From Streptomyces griseocarneus (GTDB taxonomy: Bacteria > Actinomycetota > Actinomycetes > Streptomycetales > Streptomycetaceae), in assembly GCA_003674045.1 (NCBI GenBank), contig PENC01000002.1:682001-746000 (forward strand): a DNA stretch of 64,000 nt. Direction: 5' to 3'. Numbering within the stretch: the stretch's first letter is position 1; each line of letters opens with the position of its first letter. Under the pieces are notes generated by a model. That model was not told where the DNA came from. It searched no databases and was given only the letters and a program-made list of their open reading frames with translations. Position numbers and translations under genes: made by a program. Positions 45,113 to 57,269 of this stretch are shown here, one piece after another.

Positions 45113-45796
45113 CTAGCTCATGCTCTCCGGGCGGTGGGTTTTCTGCCAGGAGTACGTCGGCTGGCGCCAGGTTTCGCGAGCGGTGATCGCGGGAGTCGGC
45201 TTCTCCGGGGCGGGAGCCGTGGCTTCCTCCGGCTTCTCCGCGGTGTCCTCCGCCGTCGTCCAGTGCCGCAGCGCGCCCGCCTCCATCTGGATCTGGCCGC
45301 TCAGGGTTTCCAGGTCGTCGTCGGCGAAGCGCTGGGCGCGGTCCTGGGCGGCCCAGCGGAGCGCGTCCGCGTTGCCCTTGACGCGCTCGGTGCGCTCGCG
45401 CAGCTCGGGGAGGCGCTCGACGACCCGTGCCTTGTCGGGCTCGCTCTCCAGCCGCTTGAGGTCCTCGTCGAGCTCGCGGCCGTGCACGCTGAGGCGCTCG
45501 AAGAGGGCTGTGGCCTCGGTGAGGGAGGAGTCCTCCGCGGCGGCGAGGCGCAGCGCGTCCTGGGTGGCGCGCATCGACGTGCGCAGGGCCAGACGCAGCT
45601 CGGCGACCTCGGCCGCCGCGCCGGGCTGGGCGTACTTCATGGCCTTGAGGCGGGTGTCCTCGACGGTGCGGCGGGCCTGGCTGACCGTGCGGTCCACGCC
45701 GCGCTTGACGGCGCGCACGGTCTTGACCGTGGCGATCACCCCGAGGGTGACGAGGACCGCGAAGACCAGCGCGACGATCACGGCCACGGCTTCCAT
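45113..45796 (-). CDS. Conserved membrane-anchored coiled-coil protein
   Basis: A 227-residue protein with an N-terminal membrane anchor (residues 4-25, VAVIVALVFAVLVTLGVIATV) followed by a long charged helical region (~30-190: VDRTVSQARRTVEDTRLKAMKY, LFERLSVHGRELDEDLKRLESEPDKARVVERLPELRERTERVKG) likely to form coiled coil, and a Pro/Thr-rich tail. Conserved beside leuS in Streptomyces, function unknown. The anchor-then-coil layout suggests a cytosolic scaffold at the membrane. Confidence 0.75.
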   Translation of the reverse strand: MEAVAVIVALVFAVLVTLGVIATVKTVRAVKRGVDRTVSQARRTVEDTRLKAMKYAQPGAAAEVAELRLALRTSMRATQDALRLAAAEDSSLTEATALFERLSVHGRELDEDLKRLESEPDKARVVERLPELRERTERVKGNADALRWAAQDRAQRFADDDLETLSGQIQMEAGALRHWTTAEDTAEKPEEATAPAPEKPTPAITARETWRQPTYSWQKTHRPESMS

Positions 45797-45909
45797 GAAC
45801 GCTCCTCAGCGGGTCGGTCGCATGATTCACGAATGTTGACGGATGAAGAACGGCCCCGCGTCGGGCCCGGCGTCGGGCCCGTGCGGCACCCCTCCACCGT
45901 AAACGCAAA

Positions 45910-45948
45910 GGGCAGGCCGGGGGTTCCTGAAGAACCCCCAACCTGCCC
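45910..45948 (-). terminator. leuS terminator
   Basis: GGGCAGG and CCTGCCC form the base of a hairpin with an inner GGGGGTTC/GAACCCCC stem and loop CTGAA. On the minus strand it is followed by CTTTGCGTTT. It lies 80 bases after the leuS stop. Confidence 0.8.
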
Positions 45949-46028
45949 GTAGGGGAAACCCCCAAGGCGACTCCGCGCGCCCCTCGGATCAGGGACCCGC
46001 AGCCCTATGACCAGCGGGTCTGTGCCGG

Positions 46029-48872
<2,844 letters not shown>

Positions 48873-48927
48873 CGTCCTCAAAGCTCCATCGATCGTCGTC
48901 GTCTCTACCTGCGGTACCTGCGGAAAT

Positions 48928-48953
48928 GAAAAATCCCCTCGCACAGGAGGGGA
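48928..48953 (-). terminator. leuS leader terminator (attenuator)
   Basis: On the minus strand TCCCCTC, a 6-base loop and GAGGGGA are followed by TTTTTC: a typical intrinsic terminator, 56 bases before the leuS start. Such a run of T is rare in this GC-rich sequence. It should stop transcription when leucine is plentiful. Confidence 0.8.
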
Positions 48954-48965
48954 CGCCGCGCCGAT

Positions 48966-48987
48966 ACCGACCGGGCTGCCGGTCGGT
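48966..48987 (-). promoter_or_regulatory. Leader hairpin between peptide and terminator
   Basis: ACCGACCGG and CCGGTCGGT form a perfect 9-bp stem with a 4-base loop, directly between the leader peptide stop (48993) and the terminator hairpin. It is positioned as a pause or antiterminator-competing element of an attenuator. Confidence 0.6.
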
Positions 48988-48992
48988 TTTGA

Positions 48993-49031
48993 TCAGCGCG
49001 GCCCGCTAAGCAGAAGGCGTACGGCACGCAT
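48993..49031 (-). CDS. leuS leader peptide
   Basis: A 12-codon frame MRAVRLLLSGPR with three consecutive Leu codons (CTT CTG CTT), two of them rare in this genome. Ribosome stalling there on low Leu-tRNA would favour read-through of the downstream terminator. No Shine-Dalgarno is seen; TAACCT sits six bases before the ATG as a -10 box, so transcription probably begins at the ATG (leaderless). The role is inferred from the classic attenuator layout. Confidence 0.75.
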   Translation of the reverse strand: MRAVRLLLSGPR

Positions 49032-49057
49032 GGGGTCAGGTTACCGCAGGGCCCGAA

Positions 49058-49088
49058 GGGCCCGCACCGGGGTAAATGGTGCGGGCCC
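49058..49088 (-). terminator. S53 peptidase terminator
   Basis: GGGCCCGCACC and GGTGCGGGCCC pair perfectly around a 9-base loop. It is 19 bases after the S53 peptidase stop (minus strand) and just upstream of the leuS leader promoter. Confidence 0.8.
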
Positions 49089-49106
49089 TGTGTGACGGTG
49101 GGGTGC

Positions 49107-51074
49107 TCAGCGCCGGTGGCCCGGGATGTACGACGTCACGTACGTGTCGGCCGGGGAGCCGACGCCGGTGACGTTGTCGTAGCCGACGGTGGCGGACAAG
49201 GAGCTGTCGCCACCGAAGGTGCGCAGGGTGGTCTTCAGGCCTTCCTTGTCGTCGACCTTGTTCTTGTAGTCGATGCGGACGACGCCGATGCCCTGGCCGC
49301 GGCCGAGCGGGTGGTCGGTGACGTCGTGGTAGGCGCCGGTGCCGTACCGGTCGTAGATGGCCGGGTTGGCGAAACCGATCGGCACACCGTGGCGCGCCTG
49401 CTGGGCCAGCGCCTGGATGCCCGCGATCACCGGCGCGGCGAGCGAGGTGCCGCCGATGCGGTACTCGCTGTACGCGACCTTGCCGTCGGGGAACGTCTGG
49501 GTCTGGCCGACGAGGAAGCCGGTGCTGGAGTCGGCGACGGCCGAGATGTCCGGCCCGACGCGCATCGGCTTGGCCGTCCCGTTGATCTTGGACAGCGAGT
49601 CCGGGACCACGCCACGCTGGTAGAAGGGCTGCTCGAAGAGGGTGCTGGTACCGCCTCCGGCGCCTCCGGCGAAGCTGCCGTTCGCCCAGGTCAGGCCGTC
49701 CTGGGAGAGGTCGGAGATCTTGGTGCCCCAGCCGGTCTCCCACAGGTACTTGTCGCCCTTGCCGACGGCGAGGGTGGTGCCGCCGACGGAGGTGACCCAC
49801 GGGGAGTTGGCGGGGGTGTCGACCTGCTTGGTGCCCGTCTTGAGGACGTTGTCGCCGTCGTCACCGGAGGAGAAGTAGAAGCCGATGCCCTCGACCGCGC
49901 CCTGCTGGAAGATCTGGTCGTAGGCGGCGGCCAGGTCCGGGGTCTCGTGGCTCTCGACGTCCCCCCAGGAGTTGGAGACGATGTCGGCGAGGCGGCCGTC
50001 GACGACCTTGTGCAGGGCGTCGGTCAGGTCGTCGTCCTGGCAGGAGGAGCCGGCCACGTAGACGATGTCGGAGTCGGGGGCAACGGCGTGGACGGCCTCG
50101 ATGTCGAGGGTCTCCTCGCCGTACCAGCCCTGCGCGCCGCACTCGCCCGGGGCGTCACCGGTGTGCGTGTAGTCACTCGGCAGCACCTGGGAGAACTGGC
50201 CCTTGCGGTACGGCTTGTCGCCGTTGCGCTTGGCGTACTCCTGGATGTCGGCGGCAATGGTGGGCGAGGCGTAGGCGTCGGTGATGGCGACGGTGACGCC
50301 CTTGCCGGTGAAGTTCTTGGCCCCGTAGACGGAGCGCAGTTGCTTGCCCGTGTAGCCCTTGATCGCATACGGCGCGTGCCCCCCGAAGGCGGAGGGGAGG
50401 TCCTTGTTGACGTTCGAGCCGTAGTACGTGGAGAACGGTCCGGCGTTACGGAAGACAGCACTCGGGCCGGGCAGGGTCTCGTCGTGGTGGGCGAGACGCG
50501 GGGCGTTGTTGAGGCCCACGACGGTCAGGACGGCGCCGTCGAGCGAGGCGGGGACCGTGGCCGCCTTCTCCGGGGCGTGGTACGTCTTCCCGTCCTTGGC
50601 GTAGTTGTGCAGCTCGGTGCCGAAGGCCTTCTTGGCGGCCGCGGCGTCGCCGGTGACGGTGACGTAGTGCTGGTTGGTGCCGGTCACCTTCAGGCCGGAG
50701 GAGGTCAGCCAGGAGGTGACCTTGGCTATCTGCTCCTTGGTCGCGCCGAAGCGCTCCTGTGCCTGCTTCGCGTTCAGGTACTTCCCGTAGGACGCCGACT
50801 TCGGGTCGGAGACGGCCTGCGCGTAGGAAGCGAGGCCCTTGGCGTCCCGGCCCGCGAGGTAGACGCGGGCGCCGATCTTGTTGGAGTCGGCGACGGTGCC
50901 GCGGTCGGCCGACGGCGTGGCCCACAGCGGCTTGGTGCCCTGGAGCGTCTGCCTGCCGTGCGGGTCCGAGTCCGCGTGGGCGGCCGGGATGCCGAGCGCG
51001 AGGGCGCCGGCGGCCAGCGGCAGCGATGCCGCCAGGGCCAGACCTGCGCGAGCTCTGGAGCGGGTCGATCTCAT
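49107..51074 (-). CDS. Secreted S53 family serine-carboxyl peptidase
   Basis: A 655-residue sedolisin/kumamolisin-type peptidase. Signal peptide 1-34 (LALAASLPLAAGALALG); pro-S53 domain ~50-215 (AYAQAVSDPKSASYGKYLNAKQ-like, then FGTELHNYAK); catalytic domain from ~245, with catalytic Glu and Asp in YGEETLDIEAV, oxyanion Asp in SNSWGD or SSGDDGD region, Ser in GGTSLAAPV, and the C-terminal calcium site GYDNVTGVGSP. It should be an acid-active endopeptidase after self-removal of the pro-domain. ATG at 51074 follows AGGGGG. Confidence 0.93.
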   Translation of the reverse strand: MRSTRSRARAGLALAASLPLAAGALALGIPAAHADSDPHGRQTLQGTKPLWATPSADRGTVADSNKIGARVYLAGRDAKGLASYAQAVSDPKSASYGKYLNAKQAQERFGATKEQIAKVTSWLTSSGLKVTGTNQHYVTVTGDAAAAKKAFGTELHNYAKDGKTYHAPEKAATVPASLDGAVLTVVGLNNAPRLAHHDETLPGPSAVFRNAGPFSTYYGSNVNKDLPSAFGGHAPYAIKGYTGKQLRSVYGAKNFTGKGVTVAITDAYASPTIAADIQEYAKRNGDKPYRKGQFSQVLPSDYTHTGDAPGECGAQGWYGEETLDIEAVHAVAPDSDIVYVAGSSCQDDDLTDALHKVVDGRLADIVSNSWGDVESHETPDLAAAYDQIFQQGAVEGIGFYFSSGDDGDNVLKTGTKQVDTPANSPWVTSVGGTTLAVGKGDKYLWETGWGTKISDLSQDGLTWANGSFAGGAGGGTSTLFEQPFYQRGVVPDSLSKINGTAKPMRVGPDISAVADSSTGFLVGQTQTFPDGKVAYSEYRIGGTSLAAPVIAGIQALAQQARHGVPIGFANPAIYDRYGTGAYHDVTDHPLGRGQGIGVVRIDYKNKVDDKEGLKTTLRTFGGDSSLSATVGYDNVTGVGSPADTYVTSYIPGHRR

Positions 51075-51410
51075 ATAACCCCCTGCGATGCGTTCGTGGT
51101 CGCGTACGGCGGTCCTTGCGTGGACGCGCACATACGTCGCGCCACTCTCTCGATGAACCGTTCATCCATGGGACATGCGTTCGCCAAGATGAGACCAAGG
51201 AAGAGTCAGGGGAAGGCCATCAACCGGTCTTTGCGCAGGGCGCTTTGACGACTTCTCGCCGATGTGCGGCATGAGAGCGCATTTGCGAACGAGCGTGCCC
51301 GCGGACACAAGTCGCCGAACGAACAGACGTTAGCAGCGGAGGGGGCCGCCGCATCGGGGTTGCGGGAAGCGGACCCCTTGCCCCCGCGAACGTCCCTAGC
51401 GTGCTGGGCC
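51075..51410. other. Intergenic region, divergent promoters
   Basis: 336 bases between divergent genes. No convincing small gene is seen. CCCTAGCGTGCTGGGCC immediately before the ATG at 51411 contains a TAGCGT -10-like box, the same arrangement as before 10869 and 30858. Confidence 0.4.
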
Positions 51411-52187
51411 ATGAATCGCTTCCTCGACCACACCGGTGGCGTCCTCGCGCTGGTCTCGCTCACCGCCACCGTCGTCTGGGGGCTCATCGCCACCGGCCGG
51501 CTGCTGCTCGGCCCGCGCGCCCGGCTGCTCGCGCAGGCCGTGCACCGGGCGACCGCCGTCTGCGCGCTCGGCTTCCTCCTGACGCACATCGCCGTCAAGG
51601 TCGCGGAGGCGCACGCGGCACCCGTCGCCGCCCTGGTGCCCTTCGCGTCCGGAGTGTGCGGCGCGGGCGGCCTGATCGGCCTCGGCTCCCTCGCGGCATA
51701 CCTGATGGTGCTCGCCGGAGCGACCGGCGCGCTGCGGAGCGCCTTCGCGGGGAAGGGCCACGCGCGGCGCTGGCGCGCGCTGCACGCCTGCGCGTACCCG
51801 GCGTGGTGCGCGGCCGTACTGCACGGCCTCAACGCGGGCCGCGAGCCCTCGGGTTGGGTGACGGCGTGCTACGGCCTGTGCCTCGTCGCGGTGGCCGCGG
51901 CGCTCGCCTTCCGGTACGTCCGCGTCCGCCGCGGCCGGGCCGCGGCCACCGGGCCCGCGGCACCCGCGGCTCCCGTACGGACGGCTGCGCCCGGCAGGCA
52001 CGCCGTGGCCTCCGCCGGGACCGCGCCCGTCCCACGTCCCGTCCGCTCCCGCTCCCGTACGTCCGGCGCGCACGCCCCGGCCGCGCTCTTCCCCGGCCGC
52101 CCGCGTACCCGGTCCGCGCCACGAGCGCCACGAGGCGCCGCCGCGCTCGGCCGGGCCCCGCACAGCGGCTCGGGGCGGGCCCGGTGA
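51411..52187 (+). CDS. Ferric-reductase-like membrane protein
   Basis: A 258-residue protein with about five membrane spans (from ~8 to ~172) and a long Ala/Arg/Pro-rich cytosolic tail. Paired His are placed as in heme-b membrane reductases: QAVHRATAV and LLTHIAVKV in span two, RALHACAYPAWCAAVLHGL in span four. It would pass electrons across the membrane. Probably leaderless (no Shine-Dalgarno; TAGCGT about 11 bases upstream). GTGA overlap with the NuoF-like gene, so both act together. Confidence 0.7.
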   Translation: MNRFLDHTGGVLALVSLTATVVWGLIATGRLLLGPRARLLAQAVHRATAVCALGFLLTHIAVKVAEAHAAPVAALVPFASGVCGAGGLIGLGSLAAYLMVLAGATGALRSAFAGKGHARRWRALHACAYPAWCAAVLHGLNAGREPSGWVTACYGLCLVAVAAALAFRYVRVRRGRAAATGPAAPAAPVRTAAPGRHAVASAGTAPVPRPVRSRSRTSGAHAPAALFPGRPRTRSAPRAPRGAAALGRAPHSGSGRAR

Positions 52188-53707
52188 GCGCCCCGCTGCC
52201 CGACGTGCCCGAGGTGCTGGCACTCGGCCTCCCCCGGCTCACGGCGGGCTTCGACACCGCGGCACGGCTGGACCGCAGGGCGCATCTGGCCGTGCACGGC
52301 TCCGCGCCCCGGCTGACCGAGGCCCAGCTGTCCGGGCTCGCGGAGACCGTCGTGCTGCGCGGCCGGGGCGGCGCGGGCTTCCCGTTCGCGCGGAAGCTGC
52401 GGTCCATGGCGAGCGCGGCCCGGCGGCGCGGACTGCGGCCCGCGGTGGTCGTCAACGGCTGCGAGGGCGAACCCGCCTGCCGCAAGGACGCCGTCCTGCT
52501 CGCCCGCGCCCCGCACCTGGTGCTCGACGGCGCCCTGCTGGCCGCCGAGGCGCTCGGCGCGAACACCCTCGTGGTCGGGGTGACCCGGACGGCGACCGAG
52601 CTGTCCGTACGCGAGGCACTGGCCGAGCGCGGGCTCGCCGACCGGCGCGGCCGGGCCCTGCGCGCCCGGGTGGTCCGCCTCCCCGAACGGCTGGTCTCCG
52701 GAGAATCCTCCGCCCTGCTGCGCGCCGCCGACGGTGGGCTCCCCCTGCCGCCCGGACGCCACGGCCGGGCCAGTGAAGAGGGCCTGGGCGGCGCGCCGAC
52801 GCTGCTGTCCAATACAGAGACGTACGCCCAACTCGCCCTCGCCGCACACCTGGGAGCCGACCGCTACGCCACCACGGGCTCCCCCGCCGAACCCGGCACG
52901 CTGCTGCTCACCGTCTCGGGCGCGGTGCCCGAGCCCCGGGTCGTCGAGGCGCCGAGCGGAGTGCCGCTGACGTACGTGCTGCGGGCCTGCGGCGCCGACC
53001 CCGCCCTCCAGGGGGTGCTGACCGGCGGCTACCACGGGGCGTGGCTGGACGCGGCGACCGCGTGCGGGGCCGCCGTCTCCCACGACGCCCTCGCGGGCTG
53101 CGGCGGGGCACTGGGCGCGGGCGCCGTGCTGCCACTGCCCGCGGACACCTGCCCGCTGGGCGAGACGGTCCGGGTGGCGCACTGGCTCGCCGCCGAGTCG
53201 GCCGGGCAGTGCGGGCCCTGCAAACTCGGTCTGCCGTCGGTGGCCGGGGCGTTGGCGGACGTGGTGGCCGGGGGCGGCCGCGGCGCCCTGGAGGCCGTAC
53301 GGGAGGCCGCCGGGGCCGTGCGCGGGCGCGGGGCGTGCGGGCATCCGGACGGGGCCGCCCGGTTCACGCTGAGCGCCCTGTCGGCGTTCACCGACGACCT
53401 GGCCGCGCACGTCCTGGGCGGCGGCTGCGGGCGCGGCACGGCCGGGGTGCTCCCGCTGCCCCGGCCCGCCGGGGCGGAGGCCGGCGGGCCGGCGGGCACC
53501 GAGCGGCTCGCGGTGGACTGGACGCTGTGCGAGGGCCACGGGCTGTGCGCGGGGCTGCTGCCCGAACTCGTCCGGCTCGGCCCGGACGGCTATCCGGCGC
53601 TCGCGGACGCCGGGGTGCCCGCGCACCTGCGGGGCCGCGCGCTCCGGGCCGTCCGCCGCTGCCCCGCGCTGGCCCTGCACCTCGACAGGAGCGCCGACGA
53701 GAGGTGA
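52184..53707 (+). CDS. NuoF-like flavoprotein with C-terminal ferredoxin
   Basis: A 507-residue fusion. Residues ~40-400 resemble the 51-kDa NuoF subunit: FMN/NADH site GRGGAGFPFARKL, VVNGCEGEPACRKDAVLL, SLBB strand set (GTLLLTVSGAVPEPRVVEAPSG), and ESAGQCGPC, where the first of the four usual iron-sulphur Cys is Ala. Residues ~440-500 are a small ferredoxin (CEGHGLC and RRCP, three Cys, as in [3Fe-4S] proteins). It would take electrons from NAD(P)H to its own ferredoxin, then to the membrane partner. Final acceptor unknown. Confidence 0.8.
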   Translation: MSAPLPDVPEVLALGLPRLTAGFDTAARLDRRAHLAVHGSAPRLTEAQLSGLAETVVLRGRGGAGFPFARKLRSMASAARRRGLRPAVVVNGCEGEPACRKDAVLLARAPHLVLDGALLAAEALGANTLVVGVTRTATELSVREALAERGLADRRGRALRARVVRLPERLVSGESSALLRAADGGLPLPPGRHGRASEEGLGGAPTLLSNTETYAQLALAAHLGADRYATTGSPAEPGTLLLTVSGAVPEPRVVEAPSGVPLTYVLRACGADPALQGVLTGGYHGAWLDAATACGAAVSHDALAGCGGALGAGAVLPLPADTCPLGETVRVAHWLAAESAGQCGPCKLGLPSVAGALADVVAGGGRGALEAVREAAGAVRGRGACGHPDGAARFTLSALSAFTDDLAAHVLGGGCGRGTAGVLPLPRPAGAEAGGPAGTERLAVDWTLCEGHGLCAGLLPELVRLGPDGYPALADAGVPAHLRGRALRAVRRCPALALHLDRSADER

Positions 53708-53730
53708 CACCGCCGGGCACTGAGCACAAC

Positions 53731-53763
53731 GAAAAGCGGGCCGTCCATTCCGGACGGCCCGCT
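53731..53763 (-). terminator. Terminator after first tRNA-Ala
   Basis: AGCGGGCCGTCC and GGACGGCCCGCT pair perfectly around 5 bases; on the minus strand TTTTC follows. It lies about 10 bases after the tRNA and probably also stops the plus-strand redox genes. Confidence 0.85.
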
Positions 53764-53772
53764 CATTCACTG

Positions 53773-53845
53773 TGGAGCTAAGGAGAATTGAACTCCTGAC
53801 CTCCTGCATGCCATGCAGGCGCTCTACCAACTGAGCTATAGCCCC
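53773..53845 (-). tRNA. tRNA-Ala (GGC), first copy
   Basis: A 73-base tRNA on the minus strand, starting GGGGCTATAGCTCAG. Acceptor stem GGGGCTA/TAGCTCC, D arm with AGCTCAGTTGGTAGAGC, anticodon stem CCTGC/GCAGG with loop ATGGCAT (anticodon GGC, reading GCC/GCU Ala), T arm with GTTCAAT, then discriminator A. The 3' CCA is not encoded. Confidence 0.97.
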
Positions 53846-54044
53846 TTGTTCTGTTGTCCGCCCGGTTTCCCCGGCCCTTTCCGGGCCGTTCCCCCTGGCG
53901 ACATGGATTACCTTACACGGCCCTCCCCCCCATCTGCCAAATCGCTTCCTCTCCGGGACCCGGGGCACGCATCAAAGGGGTGCCGACTGGGTAGCGTCGG
54001 CCTGCCGTGTCCGATTTGTCGCCCACGCCTCGGAGTCGCACCCT

Positions 54045-55418
54045 GTGACAGCCCGCCGCGCCGCACCGGTCACGGCGTCCGTCCGTCTGGCCCTCGCGGC
54101 CTCGGTCTGCCTGACGTCCTTCGCCTGCTTCTGGCTGGCGCAGCGCGCGGCACACGTGTCGATGATCGACCTGCTGGTCTACCGGGCGGAGGGGTGGACC
54201 GTACGCACCGGCGGCGACCTCTACGCGATGCGGGCCACCCACGCGCGCCTGCCCACCACCTACCCGCCCTTCGCGGCGTTGCTGTTCACCCCGCTGACGC
54301 TGATCGCCACCGCCCCGCTGCGCACGCTGACGGCCCTGGCCGACCTCGGACTGCTGCTCGCCCTCGTGCACCTGTCGCTGCGGCTGGCCGGACGTCCTCC
54401 CCGGGCCGCCGTGACACTCGCCGCCGCGGCCCTGTGCGTGTGGTGCGAGCCGGTGTGGACGACCCTGCGCTACGGGCAGGTGAACCTCCTCCTCGCCGTA
54501 CTGGTGCTGTGGGACGTGACGCGCGCCACCGGCCGGGAGAGGCGCTGGGCGGGTGTGGGCATCGGGATCGCGGCGGGCGTCAAGCTCACCCCGGCGCTCT
54601 TCGCCGTCTTCCTCGCCATGACCGGCCTGGCCCGGCGCGAGGCCGTGACGGGCCCGGTGCGCGGCTCCGGGCCGGAGCTGCGGCAGGCCGCCGTCGCGTG
54701 CGCCGCCTTCACGGGCACGGCGGCCGTGGGCGCCCTCGTCCTGCCGTACGACTCCTGGCGCTACTGGACGGACATGCTGTTCGCCGCCGACCGGGTCGGG
54801 CACGCCGAGGAGACCGCCAATCAGTCGCTGCGCGGCGTGCTGGCCCGGCTGCTGCACACCGGCGCCCCCGGGGCCTGGTGGGCCGCCACGGCGGCCGTGG
54901 TGGCCGCCGTGGGGCTGACCGTCGCGGTCCGGGCGCGGCTGTGCGGGCCGGAGCCCACCGCGCGCGCCTGGGGCGTGCTCGCGTGCGCGGCGACGGCGCT
55001 GCTCGTGTGCCCTGTCTCGTGGTCGCACCACTGGGTGTGGTGCGTGCCCATGGTGCTGCTGCTCGCCACGGAGGCCGGACACGCGGCAGGCCGCCGCGGT
55101 GCCGCGTGGTGGGCGGCGACCGCGGCGTGCGGCCTGCTCTTCTGCTCGTACGCGCTGTGGCTGGTCCCCCACGGGCCGTGGAGGAGGCTCGAACTCCACC
55201 AGAACGGCGGCCAGATGCTGCTCTCGGCGTGCTATCCGGCCGCCGCCGCGGCCTTCCTGCTGCTGGCTCACATCAGGACGTCGGCACCTGCGGTCAGTGC
55301 CCCCCGTGGTGGTCGCCGCCGTCTCCGTGGTGGAACGCCATCACTTCCTCCGGCATCACCACGAACGGACGCATCATCCCCATGTCCTCGTGCTCCAGCA
55401 GGTGGCAGTGGTACATGA
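54045..55418 (+). CDS. GT87 family polyprenol-linked mannosyltransferase-like protein
   Basis: A 457-residue membrane glycosyltransferase of the GT87/GT-C kind, which uses polyprenyl-phosphate sugars outside the membrane. About ten spans are visible; the catalytic-loop region is [21 protein letters not shown] (~42-62, with the first-loop Asp) and [15 protein letters not shown]. The last ~45 residues are low-complexity and overlap the convergent oxidase gene by 125 bases, so the true end may be functionally earlier. GTG start. Confidence 0.83.
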   Translation: MTARRAAPVTASVRLALAASVCLTSFACFWLAQRAAHVSMIDLLVYRAEGWTVRTGGDLYAMRATHARLPTTYPPFAALLFTPLTLIATAPLRTLTALADLGLLLALVHLSLRLAGRPPRAAVTLAAAALCVWCEPVWTTLRYGQVNLLLAVLVLWDVTRATGRERRWAGVGIGIAAGVKLTPALFAVFLAMTGLARREAVTGPVRGSGPELRQAAVACAAFTGTAAVGALVLPYDSWRYWTDMLFAADRVGHAEETANQSLRGVLARLLHTGAPGAWWAATAAVVAAVGLTVAVRARLCGPEPTARAWGVLACAATALLVCPVSWSHHWVWCVPMVLLLATEAGHAAGRRGAAWWAATAACGLLFCSYALWLVPHGPWRRLELHQNGGQMLLSACYPAAAAAFLLLAHIRTSAPAVSAPRGGRRRLRGGTPSLPPASPRTDASSPCPRAPAGGSGT

Positions 55419-57087
55419 AGCGGCCCTTCGCGCCGTGGAAGCGGCCGATGACGTTGACCATCTGCCCGGCGGGTACCTGGATGACGTCCTTCCAGCCGGC
55501 GTCGCTGTCCGACACCGGGGCCTGGCCGGTGTGCTCCAGCGGGGCGCGGGTGCCGCCCAGCGCCTGGTCGAAGGAGCCGCCCTGACCCACCGCGTAGAGC
55601 TCCCGGCTCAGGACCTGAAAGTCGATCAGGTGGATGTGCATGGGGTGCGTCGGCCCGCCCAGGTGGAGGAAGCTCCACTGCTCCCAGGAGTCGTGGCCGA
55701 CCATGAAGCCGAGCGTGTCGTCGAAGAGCCGGGCGCCCCTGCGGTACGTGCGCACGGTGCCGTCCGCCGCCTTGAGCTGGATCACGCCCTCACCGGGGAT
55801 CCGCACCTCCGCCGGGTCGACCTGGTGCATCTCCCACAGCGCCGGGTGGCCGTTCCCCGCGGTCCCGGGCGGGGTGAGGGCGATCAGCCGGTGGCCGTGC
55901 TTCGGCGCGGTCTCGTGGGTGATGCGCTGGAAGGAGCTGGAGATGACCTCCGGCAGCACGAACCGGTCGTGCTCCGGGTCCTCACCCACCCGGAACTGCA
56001 TCACCTGCGGATACCGCGCCCCGGGCGCCGCGTTGACCAGCCGCAGACGGCGCCCGCGCAGCCTGCCGAAGTCGACGAGGAGGTCGATCCGCTCGGCGGG
56101 CGCCACGGGCAGCGCCTCGTCCAGCGGTACCGGGCGGGGCAGCAGCCCGCCGTCCGTGCCGATCTGCCAGACCGCCCCGCGCACCGGCTCGCCCGTGACG
56201 TCGTCGACCAGACGGAACTGGAAGATACGGGCGTTGGCGGCGTTGAGGAGCCGGAAGCGGTACCAGCGGGCCTCGACGTCCAAGTGCGGCCAGATGACCC
56301 CGTTGACGAGCGTGTACGGGCCGGCGAACGCCTTGGTGACGTTCCTGCCCTGCGCGTCCTGCGTGACGATCTCCGTCTTGTGCAGCAGCCGCCCGGTGAG
56401 GCGGCCGTCCTCGTCCTGGTCGAGGTTGCGGTCCTGGACGATCAGCGGGATCTCGTGCTCGTCGCTCGGCAGCCGGAGCGCGTCCTCCTCCGTGTCCCGG
56501 ACGAGATACATCCCGGCGAGGCCGGTGTAGACGTTCCAGCGGGTGATGTCCATCGCGTGGTCGTGGTACCACCAGGCGACCGCGCGGTGGTCGTTGGGGT
56601 ATTCGGCGAGCTGGCTGTCGCCCGGCGAGACGGCGTTCTCCGTCCAGCCGTCGTTGCCGCCCCCGGTGGGGGCGCCGTGCAGGTGCGTCACCGTCCACGG
56701 CGGCAGTGCGGCCACCTCGGGCAGGGGCACGGCGCCGCTGCGGCCCGGCACATCGCTGGGCGCGGGCGCCCCCGGTACGGGCTTCGCCTCCACGGCGGTG
56801 ACGGGATAGTCGCCGCTGATCCGGTTGGTCCAGGCGACCCGCAGCCGGTGGTCGCGGCGGACCTCGATGGTCGGTCCCGGGAAGTGGCCCTCGTAGGCCC
56901 ACACGCGAGTGGGCGGCAGCTGCGAGTGCAGCCGGACCCAGGTGGCGGTCAGGTCGATCTCGATGCCCGCGAGTGCCTCGTCGCGGTCGGGCCGCAGCAT
57001 CGGCGGCACGCGCAGGGCGTCGACGAAGGGTGTGAGTTCGGCTACGGCTTCCTGCTTGAGGGCAGGGCCGATCGTGGTCTCGGTCAC
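55294..57087 (-). CDS. Multicopper oxidase (phenoxazinone-synthase-like)
   Basis: A 597-residue three-domain multicopper oxidase with no signal peptide, in size and sequence like bacterial phenoxazinone synthase/CotA-type enzymes, which oxidise phenols with O2. All four copper clusters are visible: [35 protein letters not shown] and [13 protein letters not shown] (type-1 Met). A His-rich tail ([13 protein letters not shown]) may collect copper. GTG follows GGAGG. Convergent with the GT87 gene, overlapping by 125 bases. Confidence 0.92.
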   Translation of the reverse strand: MTETTIGPALKQEAVAELTPFVDALRVPPMLRPDRDEALAGIEIDLTATWVRLHSQLPPTRVWAYEGHFPGPTIEVRRDHRLRVAWTNRISGDYPVTAVEAKPVPGAPAPSDVPGRSGAVPLPEVAALPPWTVTHLHGAPTGGGNDGWTENAVSPGDSQLAEYPNDHRAVAWWYHDHAMDITRWNVYTGLAGMYLVRDTEEDALRLPSDEHEIPLIVQDRNLDQDEDGRLTGRLLHKTEIVTQDAQGRNVTKAFAGPYTLVNGVIWPHLDVEARWYRFRLLNAANARIFQFRLVDDVTGEPVRGAVWQIGTDGGLLPRPVPLDEALPVAPAERIDLLVDFGRLRGRRLRLVNAAPGARYPQVMQFRVGEDPEHDRFVLPEVISSSFQRITHETAPKHGHRLIALTPPGTAGNGHPALWEMHQVDPAEVRIPGEGVIQLKAADGTVRTYRRGARLFDDTLGFMVGHDSWEQWSFLHLGGPTHPMHIHLIDFQVLSRELYAVGQGGSFDQALGGTRAPLEHTGQAPVSDSDAGWKDVIQVPAGQMVNVIGRFHGAKGRFMYHCHLLEHEDMGMMRPFVVMPEEVMAFHHGDGGDHHGGH

Positions 57088-57269
57088 GTGGTGACCTCCA
57101 TGCTTCCCCCGTGCCGCCGGCCGTTTCCGGCGGCAGCTCTCACCCCGCAGGACGCGCGCCGTCGCGGCGAGGGTTGCCCGCAGCGCGGGAATTCACTCCG
57201 TCGCGCAGGAGGGAGCACGGTGGGGGAAACACTCACGCGTCGGCCCCGTGTCAGGCCGTCGCGAATGCG

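Noticed and set aside
48905..48925. GGTACCGC in the leuS leader as a T-box
   Set aside because: It lies downstream of the terminator rather than in an antiterminator before it, and no specifier stem is seen. The Leu-codon peptide explains the leader better.
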